From contig DFQF01000099.1 of the NCBI GenBank assembly GCA_002377645.1, positions 4,148-34,417 on the forward strand: a stretch of 30,270 nucleotides of DNA, read 5' to 3'. Both the position numbers and the translations under genes were made by a program. This stretch comes from Nitrospinaceae bacterium UBA3496. Its GTDB lineage: Bacteria; UBA8248. Shown here piece after piece: positions 9,513 through 17,232 of this stretch. Under the pieces are notes generated by a model, which made no database searches, was not told the origin of the DNA, and was given only the letters and a program-made list of their open reading frames with translations. Each line of letters opens with the position of its first letter. Positions within the stretch are counted from its first letter, which is position 1.

Positions 9513-10307
9513 CTACAAAGACAAAAAAGGGAGTAATTCATCAATAGTCTTTATCTCTAGATCAGGAATAACTTCAGGATCCCCTTTAATTTTTCCCCAA
9601 CGATTAATCCAAACCGTTTTCATCCCTAAATTCGATGCCCCAATAATATCTGTACGGAGATTATCTCCAACCATTAAAATATTTTCAGTCGACAGATTCA
9701 TCTGGATAATAGCTTCTTGAAATAGATAGGGTGAAGGCTTTCCAATAACAACTGGATCCTTTCCTGAAGAAACTCTTATAACTTCAGCTATAGCACCACC
9801 TCCAAGAAGAAATTCAGCACCTGCTCCGGAAGGTCTTCTTACATCTGAATTCATGGATACGAATTTCGCTCCTTTAGCAACTAAATAAGACGCTTTACTC
9901 AGTGAAAAATACGTTAATTCTTCATCAAGTCCAGTCAATACAATATCTACTTTATCTGGGTTTTCCAGCGTCAAATCTTCGAATCCGGCATTGGAAACGG
10001 AAAGTCGCAGTTCTTCTGATCCAATAACAAAAACTGTGTTTAAATCGTTAAAAATTCTTCTCAAAAATATACCCGCATAGTCCAACAATCCAATTATGTT
10101 TTTTTTATCCGGATTCAGTCCGATTGAGAACATATGATCATAAATTTCCGAAACATTTTCCTTAGAAATATTGGTGATAAAACGATGAGGGAACTTTTTC
10201 TCATGGATTGTCTTCATAACCTCTAGAGCACCAGGCAAAACTGCCTCTCCAGCAAAAAAAACACCTTCAAGGTCAAAAATGACGGCATGTACATTAGAAA
10301 GTTTGAT
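9513..10307 (-). CDS. HAD-IIA family phosphatase, non-canonical start
   Basis: Haloacid-dehalogenase-superfamily phosphatase of the NagD/HDHD2/LHPP type. Motifs are VIFDLEG (motif I), FITNIS (II), IGKPSPYLF (III, Lys) and MVGDNLRTD (IV), with an IIA-type cap between. Motif I is D-L-E-G rather than D-x-D-G; HDHD2 and LHPP also vary here. The first TTG in frame is at 10238, inside the domain and after motif I, so it would remove the nucleophile. The open frame continues upstream to a TAG at 10311-10313 and contains no ATG, GTG or TTG before motif I. The only plausible initiator is ATC at 10307, giving MKLSNVHAVIFDLEG, with AAGGA ten bases before it. Either this is a rare-start gene or its start codon has been lost. 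Confidence 0.75.
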   Translation of the reverse strand: MKLSNVHAVIFDLEGVFFAGEAVLPGALEVMKTIHEKKFPHRFITNISKENVSEIYDHMFSIGLNPDKKNIIGLLDYAGIFLRRIFNDLNTVFVIGSEELRLSVSNAGFEDLTLENPDKVDIVLTGLDEELTYFSLSKASYLVAKGAKFVSMNSDVRRPSGAGAEFLLGGGAIAEVIRVSSGKDPVVIGKPSPYLFQEAIIQMNLSTENILMVGDNLRTDIIGASNLGMKTVWINRWGKIKGDPEVIPDLEIKTIDELLPFLSL

Positions 10308-10425
10308 GTCCTAAGATTCCTTGATGAAAGATTTAAAAACACATGTATTATATTTTACATCTTTAAAGTATGTCTTAAAAAGCATTATTTTAAAAATTTT
10401 AATCAGAATCGATAAATGTTAAGCT

Positions 10426-10453
10426 TTGAGTAACAAATAAGTCATCGTATGCT
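10426..10453 (+). promoter_or_regulatory. Candidate sigma70-like promoter for the SDR/ATP-grasp pair
   Basis: TTGAGT (10426-10431) and TATGCT (10448-10453) are 16 bases apart, each matching four of six consensus bases, 52 bases before the SDR start. The surrounding 10308-10505 gap is very AT-rich, so chance matches are expected. Confidence 0.28.
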
Positions 10454-10505
10454 TAAATAATTTAAAAAATTAACTTCTTGCTTAAATTTTTTTACAGGGG
10501 GGAAA

Positions 10506-11285
10506 ATGACCCACTATTTATTTGATTTGAATGGAAAAAAGGCACTTGTTACTGGCGGTGGAAGAGGAATAGGTAAAACCATAGCAATAGGTCTTGCGAG
10601 TGCCGGTGCAGATATTGCTATAACAGATATTGATATTTCTAAAAGTACAGAAATCAAGGAAGAAATTCAAAAGCTAGGTAAAAAATGTGTCTTTATTGAA
10701 TCAGATATCACTGATTTTTCAAACTGCAAACAAATTATTTCAGAATGTTCAATGAATTTAGGTGGATTAGATATTTTAGTTAACAATGCGGGAACCAATG
10801 TGCGAAAAACAGTAAACGAAGTCACTGAAGAAGATTGGGACAAAGTGCTCGATTTAAATCTAAAAAGCTATTTTTTTATGACTAGAGAAGCTGGCAATGA
10901 AATGAAAAAGTATAATGGAGGAAAGGTAATAAATATTGCTTCTTTAATGGGATGGTCTGTTTTTCGTAATCCGAAGAAACAAACCTATGCCCCCTACGCT
11001 TCAAGCAAAGGAGGCGTTATATCACTTACACGTTCTTTTGCTATAGACTGGGCTGAAGACAATATACAAGTTAACGCTATATGTCCTACTTTTATTGAAA
11101 CTCCCTTAACCAATGTTCTTAAAGAAGACCATTTAGTTTACGATGCCATTTGCAAACGGACACCTATGGGAAGATTTGGAAAAATGGAAGAGCTTATAGG
11201 TCCATGTATTTTTCTTTCATCAGAAGCAAGCAATTTAATTACTGGCACCTCAATACTTGTAGATGGTGGCTGGTACGCAAGCTAA
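10506..11285 (+). CDS. Short-chain dehydrogenase/reductase
   Basis: Classical SDR of 259 residues. It has the cofactor motif TGGGRGIG (16-23), NNAG (93-96), catalytic N118, S146 and the Y164-x3-K168 pair, and the C-terminal LVDGGW. Asp41 at the end of the second strand favours NAD(H) over NADP(H). It resembles sugar/polyol dehydrogenases and FabG-like reductases; the substrate is not evident. AGGGGGG precedes the ATG, a strong ribosome site. Its stop TAA shares one base with the ATG of the ATP-grasp ligase (TAATG), so the two proteins are almost certainly made together and may act in one pathway. Confidence 0.92.
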   Translation: MTHYLFDLNGKKALVTGGGRGIGKTIAIGLASAGADIAITDIDISKSTEIKEEIQKLGKKCVFIESDITDFSNCKQIISECSMNLGGLDILVNNAGTNVRKTVNEVTEEDWDKVLDLNLKSYFFMTREAGNEMKKYNGGKVINIASLMGWSVFRNPKKQTYAPYASSKGGVISLTRSFAIDWAEDNIQVNAICPTFIETPLTNVLKEDHLVYDAICKRTPMGRFGKMEELIGPCIFLSSEASNLITGTSILVDGGWYAS

Positions 11286-12526
11286 TGAAAAAAAATAATT
11301 TACTCTTACTCATGACTACTTCTACATACAGAGCTGGTGCATACATAGATGCCTCAGAAAAACTTTCAATAAATCCAATTATTGGAACAGATCAACCTGA
11401 TATTTTAGGGCATTTAAACCCTGGCAGTTCTATTACACTAGATTATTCGAAAAACAATCTGAGTCAACAAAAAATTATCCAACATATAGAAAAGTTTCCA
11501 ATAAAAGGAATACTAGCAATTGATGAAGAAACTTTAATTCTAGGATCTATGGTCGCAAATTCATTAGGGCTTATATGCCATTCTGTAGAATCCGTTAGTG
11601 CTACACGGAGTAAATATGAGCTCAGAAAAATTTTATCTGAAGAAGGGCTTAGAAATCCAGAATTTAAATTAATATCCTCTGAGGAAAATCCAGATTTAAT
11701 CTCAAAATCCATTTCTTTTCCATGTGTGATGAAACCTACTTTTCTCTCAGGAAGTCGAGGTGTAATAAGAGCAAACAACAAAGAAGAATTCAACGCAGCA
11801 TATTTAAGAATTAAAAATATTTTAGATGAACCAGAAGTTTTGATTCGCGGAAAAGATGAAGGGAAAATGATTCTGGTAGAAGATTACATTGACGGGATAG
11901 AAGTTGCAGTGGAAGGACTTATTGTAAATAGAGAGTTTGTACCTCTAACTATTTTTGACAAACCCGAACCACTTAAAGGACCGTTCTTTGAGGAGACCAT
12001 TTATGTCACACCATCTAAACTTTCTCAGTCTATCCAAAAAAAAATATTGAAAGAAACTAAGAATGCTTCAAATGCAATTCAACTTACAAATGGTCCAATT
12101 CACGCTGAATTAAGAATCGACAGTAATGACAATCCTTGGATCATTGATATTGCAAGTAGAACAATTGGAGGTAAATGTTCAAGAGTTATCAAGTTTTTAG
12201 ATGAAATTTCACTTGAGTCTATTATACTTAGTCACATAATGGGAGAAAAAATTCCTAAAATAGTCCCTATGTCTTCTTCTTCAGGAGTAATGATGATACC
12301 TATACCAAAATCTGGAATACTTAAGGAGGTAAAAGGAAAAGAAGAAGGTTTAAAAATAAAGGGTATAGAAGAAATAGAAATAACTATTCCTTTAGGAGAA
12401 AAAATTGTTCAACTTCCTGAAGGTGACAGATATCTCGGATTCATCTTCGCAACCTCAGATGAACAAGAGAATACTATAAAAACTTTAAAAGAAGCACACG
12501 GAAAAATGGAATTTACTATCCAATAA
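11285..12526 (+). CDS. ATP-grasp ligase, L-amino-acid-ligase-like
   Basis: ATP-grasp carboxylate-amine ligase of 413 residues. It has a nucleotide-binding N domain (1-105), a central lid with FPCVMKP (K150) and the glycine-rich SGSRGV, VEDYIDG (198-204), and the metal-binding region HAELR (E275) with IIDIASRTIGG (286-296). The last motif resembles the IESAAR pattern of dipeptide ligases such as BacD more than the IEINxR of carboxylases. Such enzymes activate a carboxylate as acyl phosphate and couple it to an amine. The frame is open from 11150, but those 45 codons lie inside the SDR gene; ATG 11285 overlaps its stop by one base. The substrate is unknown. SDR plus ATP-grasp recalls bacC/bacD of bacilysin synthesis, without other bac genes. 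Confidence 0.85.
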   Translation: MKKNNLLLLMTTSTYRAGAYIDASEKLSINPIIGTDQPDILGHLNPGSSITLDYSKNNLSQQKIIQHIEKFPIKGILAIDEETLILGSMVANSLGLICHSVESVSATRSKYELRKILSEEGLRNPEFKLISSEENPDLISKSISFPCVMKPTFLSGSRGVIRANNKEEFNAAYLRIKNILDEPEVLIRGKDEGKMILVEDYIDGIEVAVEGLIVNREFVPLTIFDKPEPLKGPFFEETIYVTPSKLSQSIQKKILKETKNASNAIQLTNGPIHAELRIDSNDNPWIIDIASRTIGGKCSRVIKFLDEISLESIILSHIMGEKIPKIVPMSSSSGVMMIPIPKSGILKEVKGKEEGLKIKGIEEIEITIPLGEKIVQLPEGDRYLGFIFATSDEQENTIKTLKEAHGKMEFTIQ

Positions 12527-12542
12527 CGAGAGAAAAACTAAT

Positions 12543-13091
12543 CTATTTTTTACTTGGCGTATAGTATGGATTTTCTCCTGAAGCATGATCAGTAGTATCC
12601 ACGACTTCGATTTCTGGATCTAATTGCTGAAGCCTTGCTAAAACTCCAGATTTTAAAGTTACATCTGCCATACCACACCCTGCACAACCTCCACCCATCT
12701 GAATAAAAACACGTTTTTCTTCAACGTCAAGAAGATTGATTGAGCCTCCATGAGATGCAACAGCTGGATTAATTTCAGTGTCTATTATTTCTTGTATTTG
12801 TGACATCAAAGAAGACTCTGATTCAGGCATATCGCGAGTAACTTTAAATCCGCTAGTAGGTCCATCACTTATGAAGTCTACATTAGCCCTCTCTGCCCTC
12901 GTTACATGTTCTTGCATTGCAAAAACACCTATGTGGTCATTTTCAATTTTAGTGTACTGGCCCTCATCGCCTTCTTTCACTAAATCCAATCTATAGCCAC
13001 CTTCAAAACTAATAAGAATACCAGCAAACCCGCCACCATTATTCTCCATTACTTCTTTAACTTTTTCCAAAGCCGCATCAGTAATCTGCAT
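12543..13091 (-). CDS. nfuA: Fe-S biogenesis protein NfuA
   Basis: Iron-sulfur cluster carrier of 182 residues in two domains. The N-terminal part (about 1-90) has the HesB/A-type fold pattern but lacks its cysteines, as in known NfuA. The C-terminal Nfu domain (about 95-165) carries the cluster-binding C136-x2-C139 in GGGCAGCGMAD, and the tail DHASGENPYY is family-typical. It delivers 4Fe-4S clusters to client enzymes. AGAGGA precedes the ATG by ten bases. It lies downstream of the catabolic gene set on the same strand with a 151-base gap that probably holds its promoter, and its stop is 16 bases from the convergent ATP-grasp gene. Confidence 0.93.
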   Translation of the reverse strand: MQITDAALEKVKEVMENNGGGFAGILISFEGGYRLDLVKEGDEGQYTKIENDHIGVFAMQEHVTRAERANVDFISDGPTSGFKVTRDMPESESSLMSQIQEIIDTEINPAVASHGGSINLLDVEEKRVFIQMGGGCAGCGMADVTLKSGVLARLQQLDPEIEVVDTTDHASGENPYYTPSKK

Positions 13092-13242
13092 ATTTTAAAA
13101 GTCCTCTATAATACTTCTTAGAAATAAAAGCTTTATTGAAAAGAAACAATCAAAAAAATAACTATCAATCTAAATAACTAAAATATACAAGTTATAAATA
13201 AATAGCAAGTTTGAAATATCACGGTTAAAATAAAAACTTACA

Positions 13243-14286
13243 TTAAGGTTCAACAATTACTTTCAAAGCACCATCTAATTTTTTCTCAAATGTTCCAAGA
13301 GCATCTGAAAAATTATTTATATCATATTTGTGTGTTATTAGAGTCTTTAATTTAAGAGCACCGGACTTATAAAGAGACAAAACTTCAGGAAGCGCATTAG
13401 GGGCTGCACGTGAACCAACTACATCAATTTCATCAAGTACAAATCTATTTAAAGGAAGTGAAGCCTCTTCTGAAGGTATTCCCCCAATAACAACTCTTCC
13501 TCCTTTTTTAATCATTTCAACAGCCTGACGAATAGCCACAACTGTTCCAGCACATTCAAGAACAACATCTGGTCCTTTACCTTCAGTTTTAATTTTCATA
13601 CTATCAACAGGATTGTCCTTTTCATAATCAATAACTTCATAGCCTAATTCCTCAGCTTTTTCGAGACGATGACCTCTACCAACCACTATCACTCTTCCCG
13701 CTCCTAAAGCCTTTGCACACTGATATGCAATCGAGCCTATAGCCCCAGGTCCAATTACAACCACAGTATCCCCCGCACTAATTTCTCCTCTTTTTGCAAT
13801 ATGAAGTGCTATACCAGCCGTATCAAGTAGTGCAGCTTCTTCAAAACTAATTGCTTCAGGGATTTTCACCAAAGAACGTGCATTAACATTTATATACTCC
13901 GCGTATGCCCCCTGCGCAGTCATTCCATATTGTCTATGCCCTGACTCTTTGTTTCCATAATTCAAACAGAGATTATATTTCCCGATCATACAGTTTCTAC
14001 ATTGAGAACAACCTACAGCTGAAGACCCTGCAACTCTATCACCAGATTTAAATTCTGTTACTCCACATCCTACTTTATCGACTGTCCCTGACCATTCATG
14101 ACCAATTATGAAAGGCCATTCAGGCGGCCACATAGGATAAAATTTGCCAGCTATTATGCCAAGATCAGTCCCACATATAGCTACTGATTCAACTTTACAA
14201 AGAACCTCTCCTTGACCAATTTCAGGAATTGGAATATCGGTTCTAAGTTCGTACTTATTAGGTTCTAAGCAGACAAGAGCTTTCAT
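13243..14286 (-). CDS. Zinc-dependent alcohol dehydrogenase (MDR family), last gene of the catabolic set
   Basis: Medium-chain dehydrogenase of 347 residues, closest in pattern to threonine/sorbitol dehydrogenases. Catalytic zinc residues are C38 and H63-E64 (IGHEWSG). The structural zinc loop is complete: C93, C96, C99 and C107. The Rossmann motif is GPGAIG near 179-184. It should oxidise a secondary alcohol or hydroxy acid with NAD(P). It is 40 bases downstream of the second bicupin. Its sequence differs widely from the MDR gene at 16095-17123, so the two probably act on different intermediates and are not a recent duplication. No convincing terminator follows it. Confidence 0.9.
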   Translation of the reverse strand: MKALVCLEPNKYELRTDIPIPEIGQGEVLCKVESVAICGTDLGIIAGKFYPMWPPEWPFIIGHEWSGTVDKVGCGVTEFKSGDRVAGSSAVGCSQCRNCMIGKYNLCLNYGNKESGHRQYGMTAQGAYAEYINVNARSLVKIPEAISFEEAALLDTAGIALHIAKRGEISAGDTVVVIGPGAIGSIAYQCAKALGAGRVIVVGRGHRLEKAEELGYEVIDYEKDNPVDSMKIKTEGKGPDVVLECAGTVVAIRQAVEMIKKGGRVVIGGIPSEEASLPLNRFVLDEIDVVGSRAAPNALPEVLSLYKSGALKLKTLITHKYDINNFSDALGTFEKKLDGALKVIVEP

Positions 14287-14326
14287 AAAAACCCAATCTT
14301 TTATAAGAATTTTTTTTTAGTAGTGT

Positions 14327-15178
14327 TTAATTTGTAATTTTCAGATCATCTTCTTCAACATCACCAAGGTAACGATAGCCAGTATCTTCGACACTTCCAG
14401 AACCAATATATATACCAATAGCTTCTATTGGCTCTGAATCACTTAAGTTGTATAGAAAATGCTCTACACCTTTCGGTATATAATGAAAATGTCCACCACG
14501 AACTTCGACTCTGTCAGGCCCTGCACCTGCAAGTCCATGGCCACTAATAATATAATATATTTCTTCGCAATTCACATGTAGGTGTTTCTTATGAACTGCG
14601 CCTGGTTGAAAACTTGCTCTAAAAAGAGTAGTAGAACTTCCATTATGTTTTCCTAAAGGAAGACGAAAATCGGTAATAGACCAACCCTCTTCCTCATCCA
14701 TTTTTTCAGGAGTCACATCATCAAGATGTACTAGAATTCCCTCACTTAATCCTTGTCTCTGCATTTTCAGATCATCTTCTGTTACTTGCCCACAAAATTT
14801 ATAACCAGTATCTTCAACACTTTTCGCACCTAAATAAAAACCGACAACTATTGCTTCTTCGTCTTTAGTTTCATTATAGAAAAAATGTGTTGACCCCTTT
14901 GGCATTAACCTACAGTGACCTTCCTTAACTTCTGCACGGTCATCTCCTTGTCCAACAACTCCATGACCCTTTAAATAAACAGCTATTTCCTCACAATTTG
15001 TATGTAAATGTTTCGCATGCGTGGATCCTGGTCTAAAAATAGAATGAAAAACCGTTGTTGAACTGCCATTATTTCCAGATATTGGCAAACGAAATTCAGA
15101 TATAGCCCAACCTTCTTTTTCTTCCATCTTTTCGATAGGAATGTCATCTACATGAACTAATGGATACATAAGAGTCAT
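14327..15178 (-). CDS. Bicupin protein, copy 2
   Basis: Soluble protein of 283 residues made of two homologous cupin repeats (about 1-140 and 145-283). Each repeat keeps the metal site: H57, H59, E64, H98 in the first and H199, H201, E206, H240 in the second, with an extra upstream His (H54, H196) and an invariant Cys (C62, C204) two residues before the Glu. Each repeat opens with a VHxDD segment and closes with DTGYxxxGxVxEDDLK. Bicupins include dioxygenases, decarboxylases and sugar-acid isomerases; I cannot assign a reaction. GGGGGG stands four bases before the ATG. It is homologous throughout to the neighbouring gene at 15207-16070, evidently by duplication, and is 28 bases downstream of it. 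Confidence 0.87.
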   Translation of the reverse strand: MTLMYPLVHVDDIPIEKMEEKEGWAISEFRLPISGNNGSSTTVFHSIFRPGSTHAKHLHTNCEEIAVYLKGHGVVGQGDDRAEVKEGHCRLMPKGSTHFFYNETKDEEAIVVGFYLGAKSVEDTGYKFCGQVTEDDLKMQRQGLSEGILVHLDDVTPEKMDEEEGWSITDFRLPLGKHNGSSTTLFRASFQPGAVHKKHLHVNCEEIYYIISGHGLAGAGPDRVEVRGGHFHYIPKGVEHFLYNLSDSEPIEAIGIYIGSGSVEDTGYRYLGDVEEDDLKITN

Positions 15179-15206
15179 GATTCCCCCCTTTTAGAAATAT
15201 TCTTTC

Positions 15207-16070
15207 TTATTTTTTTAATTTCAGATCATTATCTGTTACAGGCCCAATATACTCAAAACCTGATTCATCAAGGCCTCCAACTCCAATATAAAAACCAGGT
15301 GCAATGAGTACTTCTTCCTCACTTAAATTTGCAAGCCAATGTTCTGTATTTCTTGGAATATAATGAAAATGCCCTTCATTGAAATCTACACGATCATTTC
15401 CCACACCCGCATATCCACTTCCCTTTAACGCATAACAAACTTCTTCACAAAATTTATGTTTATGTTTCATATGAATCGTCTTAGGACCAAAATATCCATA
15501 CATCCAACATGTTTCTGCACCATGACTTCTATTGATAGGTTCGCAAAAATAATCTTGTGTCCATCCCTCATTACGTGAAACTTTTACAAGAGGTACAGAA
15601 TCATCATGTACAAGGTGATATTTTAGATCCTTAGTTCTCAAAGTTCTTGATGAAATATCCATATCGTTCTTAGGAATATCACCTAAAAAATCATATCCCG
15701 TTAATTCAAAAGAAGGACAACGGTCATAAATTCCAATAAGTACAAGTGGTTCATTCCTGTTTAAATTGACAAGCCAGTGTTCAATACCTTTTGGAATATA
15801 ATGATAATGTCCAGAAAAGATTTCTACTCTATCAGGACCCACGCCTGCTAATGCATGACCACTAACAACATAGTACATTTCATCACACTCACTATGTTTA
15901 TGTTTTTTATGTACTGCATTAGAGGCTAAAATAGAATAATAGATTGTAGAAGAACAACCATGTTTCTTATCAAGTACAATCCGATACTCGCCATCAGGCC
16001 ATCCCTCTGACAAATTTAATTTTTCAGGAGTCACATCATTAACATGAACTAGTGGATACTCTAAATCCAT
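15207..16070 (-). CDS. Bicupin protein, copy 1
   Basis: Two cupin repeats in 287 residues, homologous to each other and to the next gene. Metal ligands are H57, H59, E64, H98 (first repeat) and H203, H205, E210, H244 (second), with C62 and C208 in the same place as in the other bicupin. Repeat ends read LTGYDFLGDIPKND and ESGFEYIGPVTDNDLK. All four metal sites across the two genes look intact, which argues that each repeat is under selection. No signal peptide. GGGAG precedes the ATG. It lies 24 bases after the upstream dehydrogenase. The function is unknown; oxygenase, isomerase or decarboxylase are all possible for this fold. Confidence 0.87.
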   Translation of the reverse strand: MDLEYPLVHVNDVTPEKLNLSEGWPDGEYRIVLDKKHGCSSTIYYSILASNAVHKKHKHSECDEMYYVVSGHALAGVGPDRVEIFSGHYHYIPKGIEHWLVNLNRNEPLVLIGIYDRCPSFELTGYDFLGDIPKNDMDISSRTLRTKDLKYHLVHDDSVPLVKVSRNEGWTQDYFCEPINRSHGAETCWMYGYFGPKTIHMKHKHKFCEEVCYALKGSGYAGVGNDRVDFNEGHFHYIPRNTEHWLANLSEEEVLIAPGFYIGVGGLDESGFEYIGPVTDNDLKLKK

Positions 16071-16094
16071 TTATGCTCCCAAAATTTTATCTGT

Positions 16095-17123
16095 TTAAGA
16101 TGAGACTTGTATTACGGCACGCAATGTCCCCCCATCACCTCCATCATCTATAAATTCAAAACCTTTTTGAATTTCCTCCAACGGAAAATGATGAGTAACC
16201 AAAGGCTCTAAATCAATCTTTCCAGAAGCTACAAGATTAATAGAACGTTCAAAATCCTCTGGCAATCCAGCTCTAGAACCTATAACAGTAATATCTTTAA
16301 AATAATAAGATTGTCCAGGCACACCACTTATTTTCTCGGGACCGATTCCAAATTGAAGTATTGTCCCTGCAGGGCGAACCATTTCGAAAGCTTGCAACAT
16401 GGTTTCTTCAACACCAGCTGTCTCAATCACTACATCTGCACCTAATCCATCGGTAAGTTCAAGTACAGCTTTAACAGGATCAACCTCTCCAGTAGGAATG
16501 ATTTCATCAGCACCGAGTTTTTTCGCTACTTCTAGCTTCCATTTACTTCTAGTTATTGCAATTACTTTTTCTGCACCTGAAATCTTAGCAAGCTGAGTAT
16601 GTAACAACCCGCTACTACCTTGCCCTAAAACAACAACACTACCACCGGGAATGTAAGGAGCTTTCCTTTGAGAATAAACTACTGTGTAAAGACCAACAAA
16701 ATTTGTTGCGGCTTCAAAACTTACACTATCTGGAAATGCAAAAGCTTCTGTCTCCTTTACTGAGATATACTCAGCAAATGTCCCAGGAACTTCTCTGCCG
16801 CGCAACCCCCCGTTTAGGCATAGATTTGTATATCCTCTCACACAATAAAAACACGAGCTACAACTCGAAAGTGGATTTAAAACAACTTTCTCTCCCACCT
16901 TTAGACGAGAAACATCTGAACCAATACTTTCTACTGTCCCTGTACATTCATGACCTGGTATTAAAGGGATGTTAGCAGGCATTTTTCCAGCCCATATTGA
17001 AACATCAGTACCACAGATAGCAGATGATGTAACTGAAACTAAGACATGATCATTTGGAATAACAGGATCAGATTGTGTTCCGACACTAATTTTTTTCTTG
17101 CTTTCGAGTAATGCAGCCCTCAT
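16095..17123 (-). CDS. Zinc-dependent alcohol dehydrogenase (MDR family), first of two
   Basis: Medium-chain dehydrogenase/reductase of 342 residues. Catalytic zinc ligands C37 and H58-E59 (PGHECTG) and structural zinc cysteines C88, C91, C94 and C102 are all present, as is the dinucleotide motif G167-x-G169-x2-G172. It should use NAD(P) to oxidise an alcohol or polyol. GAGGA lies shortly before the ATG. It begins a tight four-gene run (dehydrogenase, bicupin, bicupin, dehydrogenase; gaps 24, 28 and 40 bases). A hairpin separates it from the upstream DRE-TIM gene. The intact structural zinc loop argues against it being an AcuI-type acryloyl-CoA reductase, which lacks one. Confidence 0.9.
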   Translation of the reverse strand: MRAALLESKKKISVGTQSDPVIPNDHVLVSVTSSAICGTDVSIWAGKMPANIPLIPGHECTGTVESIGSDVSRLKVGEKVVLNPLSSCSSCFYCVRGYTNLCLNGGLRGREVPGTFAEYISVKETEAFAFPDSVSFEAATNFVGLYTVVYSQRKAPYIPGGSVVVLGQGSSGLLHTQLAKISGAEKVIAITRSKWKLEVAKKLGADEIIPTGEVDPVKAVLELTDGLGADVVIETAGVEETMLQAFEMVRPAGTILQFGIGPEKISGVPGQSYYFKDITVIGSRAGLPEDFERSINLVASGKIDLEPLVTHHFPLEEIQKGFEFIDDGGDGGTLRAVIQVSS

Positions 17124-17180
17124 AAAATCCTCAAAATTAAAAAATTTAAATAAAAAGAGAAAGGTGGCCTATAAATCAAA

Positions 17181-17213
17181 TAGCTGTGAAGGGAAGTTTC
17201 CCCAACACAGCTA
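17181..17213 (-). terminator. Intercistronic hairpin between the DRE-TIM and dehydrogenase genes
   Basis: TAGCTGTG (17181-17188) pairs perfectly with CACAGCTA (17206-17213). Inside, GGGA pairs with TCCC around a four-base loop, after a small internal loop. On the minus strand it is followed by TTTGATTTAT, only moderately U-rich, so it may be a weak terminator, an attenuator or an RNA-stability element that lowers or protects expression of the downstream four genes. Confidence 0.5.
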
Positions 17214-17232
17214 AATTGCGAACTAAAAAACC

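Noticed and set aside
10239..10310. Frameshift in the HAD gene at the run of eight T bases (minus strand)
   Set aside because: The frame is continuous from motif I through the T run into the rest of the domain; the problem is only the missing start codon.
11150..11284. N-terminal extension of the ATP-grasp frame by 45 codons
   Set aside because: This stretch lies inside the SDR gene in another frame and includes the antisense-free end of its coding region; the ATG at 11285 overlaps the SDR stop and gives a normal ATP-grasp N terminus.
13200..13242. AAGTTT/AAACTT inverted repeat after the last dehydrogenase gene as a terminator
   Set aside because: Six AT-rich pairs around a loop of about 20 bases are expected by chance in such sequence.
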